64,000 nucleotides of DNA, taken from Monodelphis domestica. Its lineage: Eukaryota; Chordata; Mammalia; Didelphimorphia; Didelphidae. Where the stretch lies: the NCBI RefSeq assembly GCF_027887165.1, contig NC_077232.1, positions 53,926,788 to 53,990,787 on the forward strand, written 5' to 3'. Of the stretch, positions 22,786-35,309 are shown piece after piece; the stretch's first letter is position 1, and every line of letters starts with the position of its first letter. Under the pieces are notes generated by a model, which was not told the DNA's origin, did no database searches, and worked only from the letters and a program-made list of their open reading frames with translations. A program made the translations under genes and the position numbers.

Positions 22786-24609
22786 ATTTGGGTGTAGGAC
22801 TCTATCTTACTCAACAGGGAAATAGGAAGAGAAGGGAATAAGGGAAAATCTATGGACATTAAGGGAGACAGGAGTCAGAAGGAAGATATACTTTTGAGAA
22901 GGAAGGAATAGGATAAAAAGAGAGACTGTATAATAAAGAAGAAAATGGAATGCAGGGAAATGCAGTTAGTTATTATAACTGAATGTATATAGAATGAGCT
23001 CAACAGAAGTGGATGGCTGAATGGATTAGAAACTAGAATCCAACAATATGTTTACAAAGAAGCATTTAGGAGACTTTAATCACTATCCCCAAGAAAAATA
23101 TTCAACATACAAATCCATATCAATTTGAATCAGAGTACTTAAGGCAGAATAATCTTTTATGTATGCTTTTTAATACTTTTTTGGGAAGCTGATCAGTTTT
23201 TTTTACATTATTTGCAACATAGAAGTTTACAGATTACATAGGACAAATACAAATTACAGATTCTTTCACTACCTAATCCTATTTGGTGGACCAAACACAT
23301 TTTCCTTTAATCCATTATTTTCTGCTCTGGAGTCCTTTCTCTCTTTGTGTAGCCCTCAGCCCACACAAATGAATTCATCATCTCCTCTATCTGGGTTTCT
23401 TGACTAGGCATCCAGAATCTGCTGTTTTCAAGTTGCATTATGATTTGGTTTGGTGTACTCTACAATTATTATGAGCAGATATCAACTAACCAGTAATCAC
23501 TACCTTTTAGAAATGAGTGTTTATCATGGTACTATAGTTGGTACAAAACATGACCTTCTAAGTATGGAACATATCTTTCAATTGATACAAACTCTTCAGG
23601 ATAGTTGGGAACAAACATGGCAAAGGGATCAATCATAGCTCCTGATTGCTGGAAGCTCTCTTCACTCTTTTGTACAATATTCACATAGTCATTGTAGGCC
23701 TGAGGTATCTTCTCTGCTGGGCTCTTGGAATGTTCTTAGATCTTTCCTCTATGTGTCTATTATGTTTTCAGTTACCAATGCAGATACTATATACATTATT
23801 CCAGGGATGTTGCTAGAAATAGGACACTTATGGAAAACACAAATATTTTGATACTACAAAGTTCCCAAGGTCTTCCTCTGATTATGGTGGGGTACTGTGG
23901 GGAGGAAGAGACTATATCTGAGGTTTTTCTCCTCTTCCCACAAGTGACTGCTTCTCAGGCACTTGGCTGCAGGCTTCCACTGCTAAGATGTTATTTGCTC
24001 TAATGTTCTATTCCAAACTAGCTTACTGGTTTTATATAAGTCTATAGGATGTGATTTATTCAGTCATCCACTCTGAACAAACATCTTAAGATCCATACCC
24101 ATGGCTGAAATGCCTTTGGATAATTAAAAGGAGATCCCTCAACCTTATTCACACCTAGATCATACCTCTGACTGAATGATTCTATTGGGATGTGTTATCA
24201 CCTGACAAAGTTATGGAAGGAATAGTATTCTTGTGTATTGCTTTCAGGGGAGAGAGGTGATAGATTGACTTCAATCGTCCCCATCCTCAGTTGTAAAACA
24301 AGGCAGTTGGACTAAATCAGTAGTATAAAAAAATCTCAAATAGATATAGATCTTTATAAATTGCATAGATTTAGCAAACTGTAAATTCATATTATATATG
24401 TTGAATTGTATTTTTATTGAGTTAAACACTTCTCTACTACATTTTAATTTGATTCTGGTCCTATTTGGGGTTTTTATCTGCTTCTTATATAGCTCATGAA
24501 CCCCAAATTTGATGCCTCTAGATGATATGACCTCTAACTTTCCCACTCTAAACCATAGGATCTTTTCTTGCATTGTAAGTATCTTGAGGGCAGAAACTAC
24601 ATTCCATAT

Positions 24610-24610
<1 letters not shown>

Positions 24611-24664
<54 letters not shown>
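24611..24664 (+). repeat. (GT)n microsatellite
   Basis: About 25 GT units with one early interruption (TTT). Likely polymorphic. Confidence 0.97.
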
Positions 24665-26511
24665 CATAAAGTCATTAGACTAGAACTGGACATCTAAAAG
24701 GGTTATTAGGTAAATATTAGATAGTTGATTTATATGGAGGAGGTAGATTCATCATGAAATGCTTCCGGGACTCATTGAATCCTAACCCAATTTTTCTGTC
24801 TCTTGTCCTTTAGATGAAAGCTTCTGAGGCTGAGTTTTTATCCAGATACATCCTAAAGAAAGGCTTGATCAGATTTAGCTCTCCTACTGGGCCCTGACTT
24901 GAAAGTAGCAGCTAATACCTTCACTGTCAGCTGCTGGCCACAAGGATCCCTGCCTAGGTTTTTCAATATAAATTTAGCTCCCCTTCAATGAGTTAAAAGT
25001 TCTGAAGAGTTTTAGCAGCCTGAGCCCCACATGGGAAGCCAGAAAAGTTGGCAGAGCCAATTATATCAGCTCCCTTAGACCCTCAAGCCTTTTAAAGGAG
25101 AGCAGGCATGGCGGGGGTCAGTTGCACAGTCCTCTCAGGCTCTTCATGAGATGTTCCAGGGCTCAACCCATCAGGCCAAAGGTTTAAGGGATAAGAGGAC
25201 AAGAGAAAATGTCATTTGAATGCCTTCTACTAAAATAGAATTTTTACTCCCCCCTTCAAAGATGATACACCTCCACCTCTACCTTAACTAAAGGAGGTAA
25301 AAAATAATGGTACCTTTGGGCAACACAATAAAGCAGGGCCATAGCAGATGTTCAGTGCTCGGCTCACCACAGTTTTGTCTGATGTCCCACCTGTGCTTTA
25401 ACTGAGAGGCACGAATTCTGTACCTTTATGATTCCCTCATCTCTGCTGGAGAAAAAAAAATGTGGGGGAGGGAAACACATTTACTTTTGCAGCTACAGAA
25501 TGATCAACCAGTCTTGTACTGTAAGAAAAAATGTTGAGTCTTGAAGCAGGGGAAGAGAAGTTACTGGTTACTGAAGAATAGGTGTGAGAGAACTATGAAG
25601 TGCTTTATTTAGAGCCTGCTGCATGCAGATCTGATTTGACTCGATGAGACTGGGTCAAAATGTCCATCATTTGCAGGGTTACACTCCCAAGCTAGGCTAA
25701 GACCAATTTGGTACTTGATGGTTCAGCATTCTGGGAGAAAAAATTTCCTTCTTTTTCACCTGAGGGAACTACTGTTACAGTACCACCAGGGCATTGACCT
25801 GGAGAGTTAGCGAGACAGGAACAATCATTGAATTGGGGTCCCTGCTAATTAATTTGGCCTGTTGTTCTCTTGTTACCAATTAACAGGTCAGGCACACAAG
25901 TACAAGGAATGAAAGAGGAAAGAACATAGGGTCCTAGCCCATGGCATATGGACCTTCTCTTTGGGACAAAGACTCAAACTAGGTTAAATCTAGAAGGCAG
26001 CTTTGAAATCATTTTACAAGGCTCAGAAAATTGAAGTGAAGGGTCAAGGACAAACAGCTTTTAGCAGGAGTCTGTAGTTTATCTTTTCACTCTCTAGCCA
26101 TAATTATTGCCTCATCTGAAAAGGTGTTTATTCATTTTTTAATTTTATTTAATTTATTTTTTCTCAATTATATATAAAAATAGCTTCCAACATTTGAAAA
26201 TAAATAATTTTGAGCCTCAAATTCTGCTTCCTTTTTTAGATTCAATCTAGAATACAGGAATAATAACTTACTCTCACAAAGGCTAGACTTAGAATCAGGA
26301 AGATCTGGGCTTGAATTTTGCCTCTGAAATAGACTTCTTACAAGACCATGGACAAATCTCAGGGAGTGCCCCAGACAATTCTCTAAAACTGGGACACAGA
26401 TCTATTCTAGTGAGAGATTCTATATTGAGAGTTCCCCATCATGTATAGGACTGGATCTATAAGCTCTACAACAGTTTAAGGCAGAGATTATCATTATTAC
26501 TATTATTGTTG

Positions 26512-26690
26512 TTAAATTTCAAACCTTACCTTCTGTCTTAGTATCAATTCTTAGACAGAAGAGTGGGAAGGGCTAGGAAATTGGAATTGAGTGACTTGCT
26601 CTGAAGTATCTGAAGCCAAATTTGAGCTCAGATCCTCCTGACTCCAGGCATGGTACTCTCTATCCACTGGGACACCTAGCTGCCCCTAAG
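26512..26690 (-). mobile_element. tRNA-head CORE-SINE
   Basis: Antisense copy: AAACCTTACCTTCTGTCTTA tail, GGAATTGAGTGACTTGCTCT, then CCACTGGGACACCTAGCTGC head. Confidence 0.75.
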
Positions 26691-26889
26691 GCAGAGGGTT
26701 TTTAAAAAACTGTTATTATAAAGAACTTTTATTTTACTAATTATATATATAAACAAATTTCCACATAAGTTTTCTGAAGTTATATGATCTAAATCCTCTC
26801 CCTCCTTCCCCACTCCCAAATCTGGCAAGCAATTTGATCTAGGTTATATATGTATTATCATGCAAAACATTTCCATAGTCTTCATTTTT

Positions 26890-27090
26890 TAAAACCTTTC
26901 TTTCTGCATCAATACTGAATCAATACTGTTTTTAGGTTCCAAGGAAGAATAGTGGTAAGGGCTAGGTAATGGGGGTCAAGTGACTTGCCTAGGGTCATGC
27001 AGCTAAGAAGTGTCTGAGATTAGATTTGAAACTAAGATTTCCCATCTCTAAGCCTGGCTCTCAATACACTGAGCCACCTAGATGCTCCCC
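26890..27090 (-). mobile_element. tRNA-head CORE-SINE
   Basis: Antisense copy: TTTAAAACCTTTCTTTCTGC tail, GTCAAGTGACTTGCCTAGGG CORE, CACTGAGCCACCTAGATGCT head. Second of two antisense SINEs within 600 bp, with a partly duplicated AATACTGAATCAATACTG start. Confidence 0.78.
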
Positions 27091-27099
27091 ATATTGTTC

Positions 27100-27725
27100 A
27101 TTTTTTAAAGAGAATAATCATATAAAACCAAAACCCCCAAACAAAAACCCAAACTGAAGTGAAAAGTTGCATTTTTTGATCTGTATTCCAACTCCAACAG
27201 TGCTTTCTCTGGAAGTAGATAGCATTCTTTGTCATAAGTCCTTCAGAATTGTTCTGGGTCATTCAATTGGTGAGAGTAGCTGTCATTCACTATTGATCAT
27301 CCCACAATATTGCTGATACTATGTACAGTATTCTCCTGATTCTGCTTATTTCACTTTGCATCATTTCATGTAGGTCTTTCCAGTTCTCTCTGAAATTCTG
27401 TACATCATTTCTTACAGCATAATAGTATTCCATCACTATTATATAGCACAATCTGCTCAGTAATTCTCCCAATTGATGGATATCCCTTTGATTTCCAATC
27501 CTTTGCCATCACAAAAAAAATTGCTATAAATATTTTTGTAGAATTAGATTCTTTCCCCCTTGTTTTTTATGTGTTTGGGATACAGACCTAGTAGTGGTAT
27601 TACTGGATCAAAGGATATGCATTCTTTTATAACCCTTTGGGCATAGTTCCAAATTGCCCTCCAGAATGATTGGATCAGTTCACAACTCCTCCAGCAATGC
27701 ATTAGTGTCCCAATTAAAGTAGAGG
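27100..27725 (-). mobile_element. L1-like LINE fragment, ORF2 C-terminus
   Basis: On the minus strand 27472-27290 still encodes VMEYYYAVRND, the MEYY motif typical of L1 ORF2 C-termini, with about 60 codons open. Downstream blocks include GGATCAAAGGATATGCATTC and CCAAATTGCCCTCCAGAATG. Inactive fragment. Confidence 0.6.
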
Positions 27726-27734
27726 TTTGTTTTT

Positions 27735-27955
27735 TTTTTTAACTAAGATCTATGGAAGGGGTACCTGGAAAATTTCAGGGGGCCATGAAATTGGAGCTGA
27801 AAATTACATATTTATTCTAATATGATAGTTTCTTTGGTAATTAATGTATTTTATTTTCTGCATTGAAAGCCATTATTCTGAGAAAAAGTACAGGGGTTTT
27901 AACAGATTACCAAAAGGGTCCATGACACATAACAGGTTAAAAAGCACTGCTTCCA
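27735..27955. repeat. Possible hAT-type DNA transposon fossil
   Basis: Ends carry inverted-looking GGTCCATGACACATAACAGGTT and TCTATGGAAGGGGTACCTGG-type sequence, with GCATTGAAAGCCATTATTCT between. This pattern is common in old non-autonomous hAT elements. Family not named. Confidence 0.35.
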
Positions 27956-28007
27956 TGTTTGTAAAAATGCTTTCTTCAAAACAACCCATTTAAAAAGGAG
28001 TGCAAAT

Positions 28008-28198
28008 AGGAGCAGCTAAGTAGCATGGTGGTAGAGCATTATGTTAGTAGTCAGGAGGATCTGAGGTTAATTATGATCTCAGATACTTCATAGCTGTGTC
28101 ACTCTGGGCGAGTCACTTAATCCTGATTGTCTAGCCCTTTCCATTCTTCTGTCTTAGAACTGAATCTAAGACAGAAGGTAAAAAATTTTTTTTAAATA
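28008..28198 (+). mobile_element. tRNA-head CORE-SINE
   Basis: AGCAGCTAAGTAGCATGGTG head, TCACTCTGGGCGAGTCACTT CORE, CTAAGACAGAAGGTAAAAAA tail. More diverged in the head than the other copies. Confidence 0.75.
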
Positions 28199-28895
28199 AA
28201 AGGTCATGTAAATATATACTTTAAAATTGGGGAAACTGAGGATCTAAGAAATTGGTAATCATTGCACAGCTATTAAGTACTGATCTGGTTTTCTACCCTA
28301 ATCTTCTGATTCCAAGTATATTCCTTCATCTGTTACACAGTGCTGTCTCTGAATAAAAATAACATGCTGTATTTCTTTTTATGTTGCTTAATGCTAGCCA
28401 AGAGATTTAGTTTCAAAGACTTGCCACTAGACTGACCCCCAAAATGGACAATCTGGTTATATAGTCAGACCAAGACTCAGTGTAATTGAATGGAATCCAT
28501 TATTTTTACATTAACTAATTCTATTTGCTCCTTTCAAGGTTAGTGGAACATTGTCCTAGGGAAACTCTCTGTCCAGCTATCTTCTTCAGCATAATTCATC
28601 TCTGAATGCCACATTTTAAGAAGGATATTGGAAAAGTGAAGAATTGTTCCTGGAAGTCTTCAAGAAAACGTTTGATGTACACCCGTGCAGTATCGTTCAG
28701 ATGTGAGTAAGACTACATAATCTTTGTAGCTTCTCCCAATGCAGATATTTGATGGTCCTCTCATTTAACCATATACTGTCTGGCTTCAGGAACCAGTTCA
28801 AGTCAAGCCTCTTCTTGAAGGAGGGGACTTTATGTCCCTTGGTATCAGTAAATGATCATAGACATAGAATTGGAGGAGACCTCTGAAGCTATAGT

Positions 28896-29688
28896 TGTAA
28901 TAAAATGATGATCTGTGTGGAAACGATTTCTGTGGTTGTAACTGGATACTCTGGCTTGTGACTAGGGGCTGCTAAGTGTGGGGACACTTGAGGGCTGCCT
29001 AGTTACAATGGAGATAGATGAAAGGAGCTGCTTGAGATAGAGGGATGCTGCCACAGGAGAATTCTCTGGGGTTTGCCTACTGATCTCTATTTGATGGCTA
29101 ATGGAGCAATATTTTTCCTAACCTCCTCCTCCCTTCACTCTCTCCCTTCTTCCACCCTCTCCCTCCCAGTTTCTTCTGAATCTTGTGGCTTCACCCCTCC
29201 CCCTGGAGTGGACTATGATATTTATGAGGAAAAACTTCTTCCTTTCTTTTCTCAGGTAAGGAGTTTATTGGGATAACAGGACAAGGAAACTGGGGTGAGA
29301 GGGATGAGGGTTTCCCTAATCTAAAATGAAGATTATGAGGGTTTGGGAAGTCACAGCTGTGACAGGGGGACAGTCAGAGAGATGGAGGATAACTGTTATT
29401 CTTCTTTTCTTCTTTCAATTCATAAAACCAGCAAGGTCTCTCAGCCTAATTTCAGAAGCCCCCCCCCCCCAAGGGTCCTTCAGCCTGGGACAAAAACTAA
29501 CAAGATCAGTTCAGCTTCTTCCTCTTCAGTCAGCCACCAAGAAAGTCTCCTCCTCAGCCAGCCTGGCTTGCCTCCAACTGTCTTTCCCTGGGAACATTCT
29601 ATTTGGAATCTTCACCTGATTGACAGATCAGGTCCCCAGCTTTGTTTGCAAGTCTGAAGTTCTCTCTTTCTGGCTTGCATCTTCCACA
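28896..29688 (+). mobile_element. Candidate solo LTR, about 0.79 kb
   Basis: Starts TGTAATAAAATG and ends TTCCACA, flanked by TAGT (28892-28895 and 29689-29692; ATAGT if the last A is counted in the repeat). It interrupts an older CR1/MIR-like copy: joining GACCTCTGAAGCTATAGT to CCAACTCTCTCATTTTTCAG restores the usual order. Pyrimidine-rich interior and a run of ten or more C at 29460. Its TGTAATA start is shared with the LTR at 8193, so they may be related families. Non-coding. Confidence 0.6.
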
Positions 29689-30426
29689 TAGTCCAACTCT
29701 CTCATTTTTCAGATGGGGAAACTGAGACAAGTGGCTTGCTTAATAGTGAGTATAAACACAAAAGACATCAATAATCTATGGCAGTTTCAGTCCTAGCAGA
29801 CTATTCAGAAATTTACTACTGTTAGTAGCCACCTAATTTCTAGAAAACTAGCTATTTTAGTATCACCAAATTACTTTTTGTAAACGGCAAATTGAAATGA
29901 GGTGAATGATTAGGTATAACTTCTATACCCTGTGTGTTACAGAGTTCCATCCTTTCTTACATCTCTTTAAGTTTTCTGTAAGTACCTGTGGTTTCCTATT
30001 GCATAAAACAAAATCAACCAGTTTTGAATTTTGTGTTTATGTCCTCTAGAAGTGATGGAAGGCTTAACTTTTCCCTCCCCTCAAGGAACTTATGGTCTGG
30101 TACATTCTGACCATGTCAATTTGAAAGTGTAGACACAGAGAGGAAATAATAACTATAGAAGAAACATGGATGAAACAATTTTTCCCTATAGAATCATATA
30201 ATGTTTGAGCTGAGCTGAAATGGGTCTTGCAGATGAGATAGCTCAACCCTCTCATTTTATGGAAGAGAAAACTGAGAAGTGAAGTGGTTTTGCCCAAAGT
30301 CACACAGAGACTAATATAGCAGAGCATGAATGGAGGTCTTCTGATCCAAGAGTGGTACGCTTTATACCCCATCGCTTCTGATGTTACAGGACAAACAAAC
30401 ATACAAAAAACTTAGGGGGTGTTTAT

Positions 30427-30579
30427 ATATATATATATAATATATTATATATATGTTTATATATATGCATATACACATATACATGCATATATGTATATGA
30501 GTCTATATCAACATTTTGAGCCTCTATATCAACATGCATAAGCATTTGTTTCTAAATATATCAACATGTAAAGGTGTGT

Positions 30580-30637
<58 letters not shown>

Positions 30638-30680
30638 GGTGTGTGTGTGTATAAACACTTATTATGTGTGTGTGTATCCC
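30427..30680 (+). repeat. (TA)n microsatellite with CA/GT edges
   Basis: Short TA runs from 30427, then about 25 TA units at 30582-30630 followed by ACACACAGGTGTGTGTGT. Likely unstable in length. Confidence 0.95.
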
Positions 30681-30784
30681 CTCACTGTCACTAAGGAAAA
30701 CTGAGGTGCTGCCCCTCTTTTATTTCACATTGCTAATCCCACTTCCAAACCACATGCTGATTCTTTGTGACTTCTTTTCCTTTT

Positions 30785-30860
30785 TATGAGCCTCCAGTGC
30801 AATGCCTTAAAATATAGGAGATCTATAATAAATGTTTATTGAATGAATGAATGAAACAAT
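30785..30860 (+). repeat. L2 3' terminus
   Basis: TCTATAATAAATGTTTATTG followed by AATGAATGAATGA is the characteristic L2 end. Confidence 0.55.
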
Positions 30861-31209
30861 TTCATTTAAAGTTCCCTTTGATCTTCATTTTATTTTGCTT
30901 TTGCCAGGATGAAAATATTGGGACAGGCAGTTAAAAGTGATACAGAATCAAAGATATTTATTTCAGTCACACAGTAGTGATGCTCTCCTTCAGCAATGTC
31001 CCCACACACCTGAGATGAGGAGGCACAGGCTGGAGCCAATGGTTTATTAGTTGGTTGGCATGAAGAAAGGATTTGAGGCAACAAACCAAAGGAACAAGTT
31101 TAAGAGATTTCCTTTATTACCTAGAGTATTGGACTTGAGTAGCCCAAATAGGTATAAATGAATTAAAGAGGACAATTCTAAGTAGTCTAGAGTTTAGATT
31201 CATCCTTGT

Positions 31210-31290
31210 TTCAAGGTCATATGTGTGTGTACATGTGAATGTGAATGTATGACTATGCATATGGATATATGCATGTGTGTGCAAAAGTGA
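31210..31290 (+). repeat. Imperfect TG/TATG-rich simple repeat
   Basis: Alternating ATGTGTGTG and GAATGTGAATG stretches. A similar degenerate one is at 18525-18590. Confidence 0.7.
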
Positions 31291-32822
31291 AAGAATCTTT
31301 AGAATATCACTGGTAAAGTTCAATCTAGATTTCATCTCCTCTATCAATTCTGACCCAGCTACACCAGATCAGGTCTAAGGGAGACAAGACAATATTTCCC
31401 ATTTCTCTCTACCTTGCCCCTCTCCCATATGGTGAGAGGGGCCAATTTTCTATCTCCGAAAGACTTATTGGGTCATTGGGAAAAGATATTTTAAGAAGAA
31501 ATCATCCTTTGAAAGGGGGGACATGTGTGTTCCCTGAAGGTTTGTAAAACCAACTCCAATTTGAGTTCCAGTATATAAAATAAAATGATTTAAAACCTTC
31601 TCTTTTCCTGCCAGTCCATTAAAATAATTTCTTTTTTCTTCAAAAAGTCAGCCATTCCATGGTCAGCAAGACTACCCTAACACCACAAGAGAATTTCCAA
31701 GATGCTAAAGCTTCTACCAGGGCATAGCCTCCTAAATTTATGGTCTTTCTTTGTGTTGATATGAAATTGATTTATTTCGGGGCTGATCCCTCATCATATT
31801 CTAGTGCCATCTTGCTCACATATGGGCTCTTATTCTTTAGTGAAACTTTAGTGGAACCTGCTTTTGGTGGACTTGGCTTCAGTTTACCATTCAACCATTT
31901 AACCAAGAGTTCTGTTGCTTTCACAAGATTGTGGTCTCTCATGTCAGAAGAGTCTTTTGGTTTAGTTGCTCCCCTGTAGAGAACTTGCCATGGCCTGTTG
32001 CCTCTTTTCTAGGGCTTATGACAATAAAAATCAATCACTTTCTTCATGGTGTATATCGTTGTCAGCCTATGCTATAAATCATCCCAAATAACCTGCACAT
32101 ATGGTTAACATTATACTTGAAATCCCTAACTCAATTTTGGTTTTGAGCCTTTGGGTCACTTTTCTTTCCTATGTGAACTATTCCTTTAGAATGAGCAAGG
32201 TATGGTTGGCCCTTCAAGAACAGTCATCTCTTTGATGAGAGACAGTATTGGGTTCCAGTCTCCACCAGTCATAGGTCCATAGAATGTGTAAGCCAGAAGG
32301 GACCTTAGGGAAGGAATATCCTGCCCAAACCCCTCATTTTATAGGTGTAGAAACTTGGGTAGATAAGTTATGACTTACCTTATATTGGTTCTCTAAGCAG
32401 AGAGATTAATTAACTTCCCAGTAGAAGTGTATCGAGGTAGCACATGAATCTTGAGAATGAAAAGCTCTTGTTATCAAAGAATGAAGGATCATAAATGTAA
32501 CTCAGAGGTCATCTATCTAACATCCTCCTTTTATTCAAGGGGAAACTGAGGCTAGAAAGGGTAAGTCACATTTCAAAGGTTATAGAGATAGTAAATGGCA
32601 AAGTCAGAATTCAACCTAGATCCCGTCACTTCAAATTCAGGGCAATTTCCAACAAACTATGCTGCCTCTCAAGGAATTTGTTCTAACCATTTGGGTTGAC
32701 AATAGCTAAATATCTCCCCTAAAAAATATTATTATGGTTAAAGAGATTGATCCAAACTTTTTTCTGCCAAAGATCCTGATTAGCAATTCTGTTTTGGAGG
32801 ACTCACTTTTCCCTCTCTAAAA

Positions 32823-33020
32823 TAATAATGATATTTCATATTAACATAATATTTGACTTGTTATCTTTTAAAATATATTTTACAGTTCATAATTTAATTT
32901 TCTCAAAACAACCTCACGAAGTAGGAAGGTTAAGTATTAACTCTGTCTTTATAGATAAGGAAATTTGGGTTCAGAGAAGACATGAAGATAGAGCCAAGAT
33001 GTACATCCAGGTCACGAGCC
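32823..33020 (-). repeat. MIR fragment, antisense
   Basis: AATTTTCTCAAAACAACCTC, TTATAGATAAGGAAATTTGG and GGTTCAGAGAAG follow the antisense MIR order. Confidence 0.5.
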
Positions 33021-33039
33021 TTCAATTCTGGTGTTCATC

Positions 33040-33390
33040 TTTGGTCTCCTCCATTAAATTGTAAGCTTCTTGAGGGTAAGGACTGTCTTTTACCTTTTTT
33101 TGAATCTCCAGTGCTTTGCAGAGTATCTGGTACATTTTTGCTGTTATTTAATCATTTTTCGGTCATGTTTGATTCTTCAAGATCCCATTTGGGGTGTTCT
33201 TGCAAAGATACTGGAATGGTTTGCCATTTCCTTCTCCTATAATTTGCCCTGGGTTGTCCAGTTAGTCAGTGACTGAGGTCAAATTTGAACTGAGGTCTTC
33301 CTGATTCCAGGGCTTGTACTCGATCCACTGGTTTCCTCGCTGCCCTATCTAGCAAATAGTAGGCACTTAATAAATGTTTATGAATTGCTA
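33040..33390 (+). repeat. L2 3' end split by a Mar1 SINE
   Basis: ATTGTAAGCTTCTTGAGGGT to GTATCTGGTACATT (33057-33135) is L2. The remainder, ATAGTAGGCACTTAATAAAT, resumes near 33357. The SINE lies between. Confidence 0.6.
33136..33350 (-). mobile_element. Mar1-type SINE with RTE/BovB-like tail
   Basis: Antisense copy. The head is at the right (GGGCAGCGAGGAAACCAGTG on the minus strand) with a B box-like GTTCAAATTTGACC. The 3' half reads on the plus strand as ACTGGAATGGTTTGCCATTT, the tail shared with RTE/BovB LINEs, which are thought to mobilise such SINEs. Confidence 0.7.
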
Positions 33391-33654
33391 TGGAAACTAT
33401 GTGGTATGAGCAAAGGGCATTGGTTCTAGAGTCAAATGACCTGGTTCAAATCCCACTTCTGATGCTTACCACCTGGGTGACTTTGGGCCAATTGCTTATC
33501 CTCCCTAGAGCTCAATTCTCTCATCTTAAAATAAGGGTGTCTTTCACCAATGATTAGTAACAATCTTAATAATAAAACACAATAGTCTATTATGCTTGTA
33601 TGGTGTTCTATAAGAAACCTTATGGGGTATTATCCCTATTTTATACATGAAGAT

Positions 33655-34085
33655 CATAGATTATGGGGTGGAAGGGAACTCAGAGACAATTTTACTTAAT
33701 TTGGGGCCAAAAGAACCAGCCACAGAATCATATGGCTAGAAGGCACTTTAAAGGTCACATAGCCCGCATTACACCTGTTCCCTGGAAACATTCCCCAACA
33801 GGTGGTCACTCAGGCTTTGTTCAAACACCTCTAATGAGGAAAAATCCAATTTCCCTCTTAAATTGGTTCATTCCACCTGGGGCGGCTCTCATTGCTAGGA
33901 AGCTTTTCTCCACATGAGTGGAAATCTACATTTCTTCAATTTCTGCCCCTCATTTCTTGTTCTTCCTTCTGGGGGAAAGCTAGAGAGGTCCAATCCCTCT
34001 GAATATGACAGGCTTACCCCCAAGATGCTTGAAGATTTCCCTCTGTCTCCCTTTCCCCCTAAAACTCTTTCTTTTCCAGGCTAAC
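33655..34085 (-). mobile_element. CR1/L3 LINE 3' region, antisense
   Basis: Follows the L3/CR1 order in reverse: CATAGATTATGGGGTGGAAG, TGGTTCATTCCACCTGGGGC, ATTGCTAGGAAGCTTTTCTC, GCTTGAAGATTTCCCTCTGT, CTTTCTTTTCCAGGCTAACC. Two overlapping tail motifs (33655 and 33724) suggest a small duplication or two copies. Confidence 0.65.
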
Positions 34086-34169
34086 CATCAGGGAGTAGCC
34101 TGGATTAGAACTCAGGTGTGCTAGTGGCCGGGCTAAAAAAGAAATCTGAACACAGATTGAGGGAAAGGT

Positions 34170-34170
<1 letters not shown>

Positions 34171-34205
<35 letters not shown>

Positions 34206-34320
34206 CTATATTCACATATACACACAAATACTTATACATATATGTATACATGCATGTATGTGACCGTATATACATACAGATACACTTGTGCATACATCTA
34301 TGCATGTGTGCCTGTATACT
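34171..34320 (+). repeat. (GT)(AT)n microsatellite and TATACA-rich sequence
   Basis: GTGTGTGT then about 15 AT units to 34205, continuing as ATACATATATG-type repeats. Open frames on both strands here are artefacts. Confidence 0.93.
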
Positions 34321-34689
34321 CATGTATAATGGACATATGAAGATAGAGCAGAAATTTAGAAAGCCTACCTTGATTTCTCAGTGGAGATTCTCAGCTGATA
34401 CCACTGTGTATCCATTTCCTAGACAATATTTACGAGATCTGTCCTAGTGAATTATATGGGTTCAGAAGAGAAGTATTTCGTGGAAGGAACAACAGCAGCT
34501 CTTCAAGTTGAGCCAGAAGCATTACGGGTTGTTTGACATATATTGAGTGATGTATCACTTTGACCCTTGGAAGAAAAGAGCTGGAAAACTGGCCAGAGAA
34601 GATAAATCTACTTGCTGAGGGCTTCCTTGTGCTTAATACTATAAAAACACTGTGAAAGGCAGGAAGAGTACTATCAAGGATAGTCAGCA

Positions 34690-35060
34690 TGGTGCATTGG
34701 ACCTGAAGTCAAGAAGAAATGCATTTCATAGTCATCTCTATCACTTATCAGCTGTGTGATCATGGATGGGGCACCTAACATCTCTGCACCTGATTTGTTC
34801 ATTTGTAAATTTGTTCATTTGTAAAATGAAAAACCTGGACTTTATAGTAGTCTCCAAAATTCCTTTTAGCTCTAAATCTATTGTGCTATTATTTTAGATG
34901 GACCATTCTATTACTCTAAAAAGGAAGCAGCATAGAATAATGGAATAGATTGGGAATTGGTCTGGAAATTAAGAGACCTGAATTCAAGTCCTGATCCTGA
35001 CACTTACTAGCTATGTGACCTTGGCCATGTAGTTCTATTCAACGAACTTCTGTTTTCTTC
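34690..35060 (+). repeat. Two MIR-family fragments in tandem
   Basis: First copy has TCAGCTGTGTGATCATGG and a duplicated TTTGTTCATTTGTAAA. Second has GAGACCTGAATTCAAGTCCT and CTTACTAGCTATGTGACCTT. Confidence 0.65.
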
Positions 35061-35309
35061 CACGTATTATATGCAATGTAAAGAGCCTGGTCAAAATACT
35101 TATTATGATATTGAACTTGACTTCTAAGGTCCTAATTTTAATTATATAATTATGTGTATGTGTAATATATAAAAATATAAATATATAATAAAATTTATGA
35201 CCTCTAATTTTCCACTCATTCCTAAAGTATTATGAGTCCTCTGGGTCCATGATCTCTGATGATGTTTTATCTGTGATCAAAAGTCTTCTACTAGGACGAG
35301 AAGAATGAG

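Larger units (their letters stand above)
20240..22990 (+). mobile_element. Decayed L1/HAL1-like element, interrupted
   Basis: A broken sense-strand copy. The part at about 20990-21390 is A-rich and encodes remnants of an ORF1-type coiled coil (CAACAAGAATTCCTGGAAGA, ATTATGAAAAGAGAATTAGC). From 22140 the 3' part resumes with GAAAAGACCACAGCTGAATA. Interrupted by unrelated DNA at about 21400-21960 and by a SINE at 21963. I saw no reverse transcriptase remnant, so an ORF1-only (HAL1-like) origin is possible. Confidence 0.45.

Noticed and set aside
22743..24664. Regular repeats as a CRISPR array
   Set aside because: Pure dinucleotide microsatellites without spacers, in a mammalian genome.
30516..30704. 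Open frame with an Ile-Tyr repeat
   Set aside because: Translation of the (TA)n microsatellite.
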